Of a DNA stretch of 9,740 bases, positions 6,419-9,740 are shown piece by piece. Both the position numbers and the translations under genes were made by a program. The number at the start of each line of letters is the position of its first letter. Positions within the stretch are counted from its first letter, which is position 1. The notes under the pieces are model-generated. The model had not been told where the DNA came from and did not search any database. It was given only the letters and a program-made list of their open reading frames with translations. This DNA comes from Acidobacteriota bacterium (GTDB lineage: Bacteria; Acidobacteriota; UBA4820; DSQY01): NCBI GenBank assembly GCA_021814085.1, contig JAKAJA010000045.1, forward strand, positions 1 through 9,740. Reading direction: 5' to 3'.

Positions 6419-6422
<4 letters not shown>
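5016..6422 (-). CDS. secY: Preprotein translocase channel subunit SecY
   Basis: This 468-residue integral inner-membrane protein forms the Sec channel with SecE and SecG. Ten hydrophobic segments are visible near residues 19-37, 70-92, 115-137, 155-171, 183-203, 213-235, 271-293, 311-333, 370-390 and 427-443. The plug region (NLFSGGALSKCTIFALGIMPYI-type, about 60-81) follows TM1. The cytoplasmic TM6-TM7 loop carries RKIPIQYAKRMVGRK, and the TM8-TM9 loop carries NPEDLADNLKKFGGFIPGIRPG, where SecA and ribosomes dock. The start is GTG, supported by GGAGGT 9 nt upstream and by the 4-nt overlap with rplO. It is longer than typical SecY (about 435-445), mainly through a larger periplasmic loop before TM10 at about residues 390-424. 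The stop lies 2 nt before adk. Confidence 0.98.
5020..5027 (-). promoter_or_regulatory. Shine-Dalgarno site deciding the start of adk
   Basis: AGGAGGAG in the mRNA sense lies in the last codons of secY and ends 6 nt before the ATG at 5013. It argues for 5013 over the inner ATG at 4998 and against any upstream extension into secY. Confidence 0.85.
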
Positions 6423-6865
<443 letters not shown>

Positions 6866-6875
6866 GCTCGCCCCC

Positions 6876-7079
6876 TTATGCTCTCTCGGTGACCGTGACC
6901 AGGTCCTTGATCGCGAATACCATGCCGCGGATCTCGGGACGGTCCGGGTAACACCGGGTCCGGTTGAGTTTGCGCAGTCCGAGGCTCCAGGCCACGACGC
7001 GGAGTTTCTCCGTGGGGGGCTTTCGGACGAGGGTGACTTCGATCTGGCCTTCGGAGGCCGCCTTCTTCTTCGCAGCCAT
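6876..7079 (-). CDS. rpmD: 50S ribosomal protein L30
   Basis: This encodes a 67-residue L30. Bacterial L30 is usually near 60 residues, so this copy carries a short lysine/alanine-rich lead (MAAKKKAASEGQ) before the IEVTLVRKPP strand. The core shows the family pattern of a helix with LGLRKLNRTRCYPDRPEIRG followed by a C-terminal strand ending in VTVTERA. It binds 23S rRNA on the large subunit. The start lies 3 nt after the S5 stop and has only a weak TGGGGT element upstream, so re-initiation from rpsE is the likely mode. A later start that would trim the lysine-rich lead is not offered by an in-frame ATG, GTG or TTG with a better site. Confidence 0.95.
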   Translation of the reverse strand: MAAKKKAASEGQIEVTLVRKPPTEKLRVVAWSLGLRKLNRTRCYPDRPEIRGMVFAIKDLVTVTERA

Positions 7080-7082
7080 GGC

Positions 7083-7583
7083 TTACCCCAGGATTTCTTC
7101 GAGAGTCTTGCCGCGTTTGCGCGCCACCGCTTCGGGGCTCCTCAGGCTCTTGAGCCCTTCGAAGGTGGCCTTCACGACGTTCTGCGGGTTGTTGGTGCCC
7201 AGGCACTTGGTCAGGATGTCCTGGATTCCCACGGCCTCCATGACGGCGCGGACCGCGCCGCCGGCGATGACGCCCGTCCCCTTGGAGGCCGGGCGAAGCA
7301 TCACGTGCCCCGCGCCGAACTTCCCCTGGACGTAATGGGGGATGGTGCTCCCCTGGAGGGAGACGCGGACCATGTTCCTCTTGGCCTGCTCGATGCCCTT
7401 GGAGATGGCCAGGGGGACCTCGCGGGCCTTGCCCAGGCCGAAGCCCACGCGCCCGTTGCCGTCACCCACCACCACGAGGGCCGAGAAGGAGAAGTTCTTG
7501 CCGCCCTTCACGACCTTCGTGACGCGGCGGATGGAGACCACGTGCTCCCGCAGCTCCAGCTCGTTGGATGATCTATCTTCCAT
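7083..7583 (-). CDS. rpsE: 30S ribosomal protein S5
   Basis: This encodes a 166-residue S5, a small-subunit protein at the mRNA entry side that contributes to decoding fidelity. The N-terminal double-stranded-RNA-binding-like domain (about residues 10-75) carries VVSIRRVTKVVKGGKNFSF and GDGNGRVGFGLGKAREVP. The C-terminal domain carries MLRPASKGTGVIAGGAVRAV and ends in a KRGKTLEEILG segment. These are classic S5 landmarks. The ATG at 7583 is preceded by TAGGGAGA about 7 nt upstream, 12 nt after the L18 stop. The TAA stop lies only 3 nt before the L30 start, so rpmD is probably translated by coupling. Confidence 0.98.
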   Translation of the reverse strand: MEDRSSNELELREHVVSIRRVTKVVKGGKNFSFSALVVVGDGNGRVGFGLGKAREVPLAISKGIEQAKRNMVRVSLQGSTIPHYVQGKFGAGHVMLRPASKGTGVIAGGAVRAVMEAVGIQDILTKCLGTNNPQNVVKATFEGLKSLRSPEAVARKRGKTLEEILG

Positions 7584-7595
7584 AGCGTCGTCTCC

Positions 7596-7973
7596 CTAGA
7601 ACTGCAGGCCGCCCTTGCGGGCGCCTTCGGCAACGGCCTTCACACGGCCGTGGTACAGGTAACCGCCGCGGTCGAAGACCACGTGGGCGATGCCCTTGGC
7701 CTTCAGGCGCTCGCTCACGAGCTCGCCCACCTTCTCGGCCACGGACACGTGCTTGCCGGAGGTTTTGAGCCCGCCCTTGAGGGCCGGCTCCAGGGACGAG
7801 GCGGCGGCGATGGTGACGCCCTTCGTGTCGTCCACGGCCTGGACGTAGATGTAGTGGGCGCTCTTGAAGACGCAGAGCCGGGGGGCGTCGGCGGTACCAG
7901 TGAGGCGTTTGCGGATGCGGATCTTTCTCCAGTGCCTCTTCTGGTCGCGATCCAAATGAACGTGCTTGGCCAT
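7596..7973 (-). CDS. rplR: 50S ribosomal protein L18
   Basis: This encodes a 125-residue L18, which binds 5S rRNA together with L5 in the central protuberance. The basic N-terminal part, rich in Lys, Arg and His (residues 1-24), leads into PRLCVFKSAHYIYVQAVDD, and the domain closes with VVFDRGGYLYHGRVKAVAEGAR, a strongly conserved L18 signature ending in GGLQF. The ATG at 7973 is 12 nt after the L6 stop with only a moderate AAAGGGG element upstream. The position between rplF and rpsE is canonical. Confidence 0.97.
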   Translation of the reverse strand: MAKHVHLDRDQKRHWRKIRIRKRLTGTADAPRLCVFKSAHYIYVQAVDDTKGVTIAAASSLEPALKGGLKTSGKHVSVAEKVGELVSERLKAKGIAHVVFDRGGYLYHGRVKAVAEGARKGGLQF

Positions 7974-7985
7974 CGTCTATCCCCT

Positions 7986-8522
7986 TTACTTTGCAGCCTT
8001 GCCGGCCTTGCGGACGACGGTTTCGTCGGAGTACTGGACGCCCTTGCCCTTGTAAGGCTCGCACTTGCGGTACGCGCGGATCTGGGCGGCCACCTGCCCC
8101 ACCTGCTGGCGGTCGTGGCCCGTCACGATCACGTGGGTGTTCTTCTCCACGGTGATGGTGATCTCGGTGGGGATGGGGAACTCCACGGGGTGGGAGAAGC
8201 CCAGGCTCAGGTTGAGCTTCTTTCCGTCGACGGCGGCCTTGTAGCCCACGCCCACGATGTCCAGTTCTTTCTTGTAGCCTTCCACCACGCCCTTCACGGC
8301 GTTGGCGAGGAGGGCCCGAGTGAGGCCGTGAAACGCCCGGCCCTGCTTGGTGTCATCCTGGCGGCTCACCACCAGGATGCCCCCGTCGACCTTGCACGAA
8401 ATCCCCGGGGGGATGCTGGTGACGGTCTTGCCCTTGGGGCCCTGCACTTCCACGGAGCTCTCGAGGACGCTCACCTTGACCGCGCTCGGGAGGGGGATGG
8501 GTTGTTTACCGATACGAGACAT
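7986..8522 (-). CDS. rplF: 50S ribosomal protein L6
   Basis: This encodes a 178-residue L6 of standard length. L6 has two similar domains and binds 23S rRNA near the sarcin-ricin loop and factor-binding site. The start MSRIGKQPIPLP, the central GVGYKAAVDGKKLNLSLGFSHPV and the C-terminal signature region GHDRQQVGQVAAQIR, then EPYKGKGVQYSDE, are all present. The ATG at 8522 follows a very purine-rich site in which AGGAGGAGGAG runs directly from the S8 TAG stop, so initiation should be strong. The C-terminus ends in a short basic AGKAAK tail. Confidence 0.98.
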   Translation of the reverse strand: MSRIGKQPIPLPSAVKVSVLESSVEVQGPKGKTVTSIPPGISCKVDGGILVVSRQDDTKQGRAFHGLTRALLANAVKGVVEGYKKELDIVGVGYKAAVDGKKLNLSLGFSHPVEFPIPTEITITVEKNTHVIVTGHDRQQVGQVAAQIRAYRKCEPYKGKGVQYSDETVVRKAGKAAK

Positions 8523-8534
8523 GCTCTCCTCCTC

Positions 8535-8933
8535 CTACCACACGCGGCAGAGAATTTCGCCGCCCACGCCCTCACGGCGGGCCGTCTTGTCCGTCATGAG
8601 GCCCCTGCTCGTGGTCAGGATGGCGATGCCGAGGCCGGCCAGGACGGGCTTGATGTCCTCATGGCCGAGGTAGCTCCGCCGCCCGGGGCGCGAGGCGCGC
8701 TGGATCCCGTCGATGGCGGGCCTGCCGTCGGAACCGTATTTGAGGTCCACCTGGAGGGTGCCCTGGGGGCCGTCCTCGGTGACCTTGAAATTCAGGATGT
8801 AGCCTTCCTCCTTGAGGATCTTGGCGATTTCCACCTTGAGCTTGGAGGAGGGCACGCCCACGAACGGCTTCTTGCTGGAGATGCCGTTGCGGATGCGCGT
8901 CAGAAAGTCGGCGACGGGGTCTGTCATGCTCAT
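8535..8933 (-). CDS. rpsH: 30S ribosomal protein S8
   Basis: This encodes a 132-residue S8, the usual length. S8 is a primary 16S rRNA-binding protein of the small-subunit platform, and in E. coli it represses the spc operon by binding near the rplE start. The beginning MTDPVADFLTRIRNG and the C-terminal TSRGLMTDKTARREGVGGEILCRVW are diagnostic. Two starts are possible, ATG at 8933 and ATG at 8927; the second would give the most common MTDP N-terminus. I prefer 8933 because a GAGGTGA element lies 4 nt upstream of it, which would be 10 nt from the second. The S14 stop codon sits inside this ribosome binding site. No S8-binding operator could be recognised at the rplE start from sequence alone. 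Confidence 0.98.
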   Translation of the reverse strand: MSMTDPVADFLTRIRNGISSKKPFVGVPSSKLKVEIAKILKEEGYILNFKVTEDGPQGTLQVDLKYGSDGRPAIDGIQRASRPGRRSYLGHEDIKPVLAGLGIAILTTSRGLMTDKTARREGVGGEILCRVW

Positions 8934-8937
8934 CTTC

Positions 8938-8944
8938 TCACCTC
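8938..8944 (-). promoter_or_regulatory. Shine-Dalgarno site deciding the start of rpsH
   Basis: GAGGTGA in the mRNA sense ends 4 nt before the ATG at 8933 and overlaps the S14 TGA stop. This spacing fits the ATG at 8933 better than the in-frame ATG at 8927. Confidence 0.7.
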
Positions 8945-9128
8945 ACCACGACGCCTTGGTCACGCCCGGGAGCTGGCCCTGGAGGGCGAGCTGCCGCAGG
9001 CAGCACCGGCACAGCGCGAACTTCCGATAGTAGCCCCTGGCGCGGCCGCAGCGCTGGCAGCGGTTCCGGAAGCGGACCGGGAACTTGGGCTTCTTCACCA
9101 TCTTGGCAAAGGCTCTGATACTGGCCAT
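8943..9128 (-). CDS. rpsN: 30S ribosomal protein S14, zinc-binding type
   Basis: This is a 61-residue S14 of the short C+ class (also called rpsZ in Firmicutes). It binds 16S rRNA in the small-subunit head. The zinc ribbon is complete: Cys24 and Cys27 (CQRC) and Cys40 and Cys43 (CRCC). Around it lie the family signature GRARGYYRKF and the conserved ending PGVTKASW. The short form differs from the roughly 100-residue zinc-free S14 of enterobacteria. The ATG at 9128 sits 8 nt downstream of AGGAG, whose first bases are shared with the TAG stop of rplE, so translation of the two genes is probably coupled. An additional cysteine (Cys42) lies beside the fourth ligand. Confidence 0.98.
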   Translation of the reverse strand: MASIRAFAKMVKKPKFPVRFRNRCQRCGRARGYYRKFALCRCCLRQLALQGQLPGVTKASW

Positions 9129-9139
9129 TCGTGATTCTC

Positions 9140-9688
9140 CTACTTCCGGAAGGGCATGCCGAAGTACTGAAGGAGGGCCTTCGCTTCGGGATCCCGCTTT
9201 GCTGTGGTGCCGATGGTGATGTTCATCCCCATGGCCCGCGTGATCTTGTTGTACTCCACCTCGGGGAAGATCAGCTGGTCCTTCACGCCGAGCGTGTAGT
9301 TGCCGTGGCCGTCGAAGGACCGGTCGGACAGGCCCTTGAAGTCGCGCATCCGGGGGATGGCCAGGGAGATGAGCCTGTCCAGGAACTCGTACATCCTGTC
9401 CCCGCGCATGGTGACCATGGCCCCGATGGGCTGGGCCTGGCGCAGCTTGAAGTTCGAGATGGACTTGCGGGCCCGGCGCATGGACGACTTCTGCCCGGCC
9501 AGCGCCGTGAGGGTGGCCATGGCCTCGTCCAGGAGCTTGATCTCGCTCTTCGCCTCCCCGATGCCCACGTTGATGGTGATCTTCGTGAGCTTGGGGACCG
9601 CCATCACGTTCCCTATCTTGAAGTCCTCCTTGAGCTTGGGGAGGATCTCCTTGTCGTACCGTTCTTTCAAACGCGGAACCGTCTTCAT
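9140..9688 (-). CDS. rplE: 50S ribosomal protein L5
   Basis: This encodes a 182-residue protein of normal L5 length (about 179). L5 binds 5S rRNA and helps form the central protuberance of the large subunit, where it contacts the P-site tRNA and S13. Family hallmarks visible are the N-terminal RLKERYDKEILPKL segment, the VPKLTKITINVGIGEA strand, the basic ARKSISNFKLR segment followed by PIG, the MRGDRMYEFLDRLI helix, and a C-terminal end with TTAKRDPEAKALL and a basic FRK terminus. The ATG at 9688 follows rplX after 10 nt with a weak AGGGG element about 7 nt upstream. The TAG stop forms part of the ribosome binding site of the following S14 gene. I see nothing irregular in the protein. Confidence 0.98.
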   Translation of the reverse strand: MKTVPRLKERYDKEILPKLKEDFKIGNVMAVPKLTKITINVGIGEAKSEIKLLDEAMATLTALAGQKSSMRRARKSISNFKLRQAQPIGAMVTMRGDRMYEFLDRLISLAIPRMRDFKGLSDRSFDGHGNYTLGVKDQLIFPEVEYNKITRAMGMNITIGTTAKRDPEAKALLQYFGMPFRK

Positions 9689-9698
9689 GGGTCTGCCC

Positions 9699-9740
9699 CT
9701 ACTCCTGCACCGCGCCGCATTTCTTGCAGGCGCGAACCTT
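9699..9740 (-). CDS. rplX: 50S ribosomal protein L24, C-terminal end (partial)
   Basis: Only the last 13 codons and a TAG stop are in the window; the 5' part lies beyond the right edge. The reading frame open to the edge encodes KVRACKKCGAVQE, which matches the C-terminal CxxC-containing end seen in many bacterial L24 proteins. L24 is an assembly-initiating protein of the large subunit that binds 23S rRNA. The call rests on this short tail and on position: rplX directly precedes rplE in the canonical spc operon, and here its stop lies 10 nt before the rplE start. Two cysteines spaced CxxC suggest a C+ (possibly metal-binding) form, but the rest of the protein cannot be seen. Confidence 0.85.
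   Translation of the reverse strand, partial: KVRACKKCGAVQE

Noticed and set aside
7650..9134. Long plus-strand open frame opposite rplR, rplF, rpsH and rpsN
   Set aside because: It is a mirror of conserved ribosomal genes with no plausible family match, and it is explained by third-position G/C bias.
9640..9710. S8-binding operator at the rplE start
   Set aside because: Only a 3-bp GGG/CCC pairing was visible around the start codon, too weak to call an S8 site.

Overview
This window is one continuous stretch of the conserved bacterial ribosomal-protein supercluster (spc and alpha operons), read entirely on the minus strand. Transcription runs from position 9740 down to position 1. The sequence is visibly GC-rich, with G/C strongly preferred at third codon positions. 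The gene order, zinc-binding (C+) forms of S14, S4 and L36, a four-cysteine adenylate kinase and infA-rpmJ between map and rpsM all point to a GC-rich bacterium. SecY ends with a VESQLIMRHYEGF-type segment that I associate with Acidobacteriota and delta-proteobacterial lineages. The phylum is an inference and was not tested by any search.

Layout in transcription order: the last codons of rplX (L24, cut by the window edge); rplE (L5); rpsN (S14); rpsH (S8); rplF (L6); rplR (L18); rpsE (S5); rpmD (L30); rplO (L15); secY; adk; map; infA (IF-1); rpmJ (L36); rpsM (S13); rpsK (S11); rpsD (S4); rpoA (RNA polymerase alpha); rplQ (L17); and a truncated AAA+ ATPase gene that looks like rarA/mgsA, cut by the other window edge. 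rpmJ is only 37 codons long and is easy to miss.

The genes are packed very tightly. Three neighbouring pairs overlap by 4 nt (rplO/secY as GTGA, adk/map and map/infA as ATGA). All other gaps are 2-35 nt, so no stretch over 300 bases lacks a gene. I see no promoter-like gap, no intrinsic terminator, no tRNA/rRNA, no CRISPR and no mobile element. The genes supply small- and large-subunit ribosomal proteins, initiation factor 1, the RNA polymerase alpha subunit, the core Sec translocon channel, N-terminal methionine removal and adenylate balance, so the run is a growth and translation cassette. The rarA-like gene adds a replication-repair ATPase at its tail.

Points worth a second look are small in scale. 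They are a 73-residue Lys/Ala/Glu/Pro tail on L17, a DNA-contact substitution in the alpha C-terminal domain, an enlarged SecY TM9-TM10 loop, a perfect 8-bp hairpin at the adk/map junction where no Shine-Dalgarno sequence is present, a near-perfect palindrome inside map, non-AUG starts for S4, S13 and SecY, and the rarA-like neighbour. I found no evidence of a new multi-gene system in this window.
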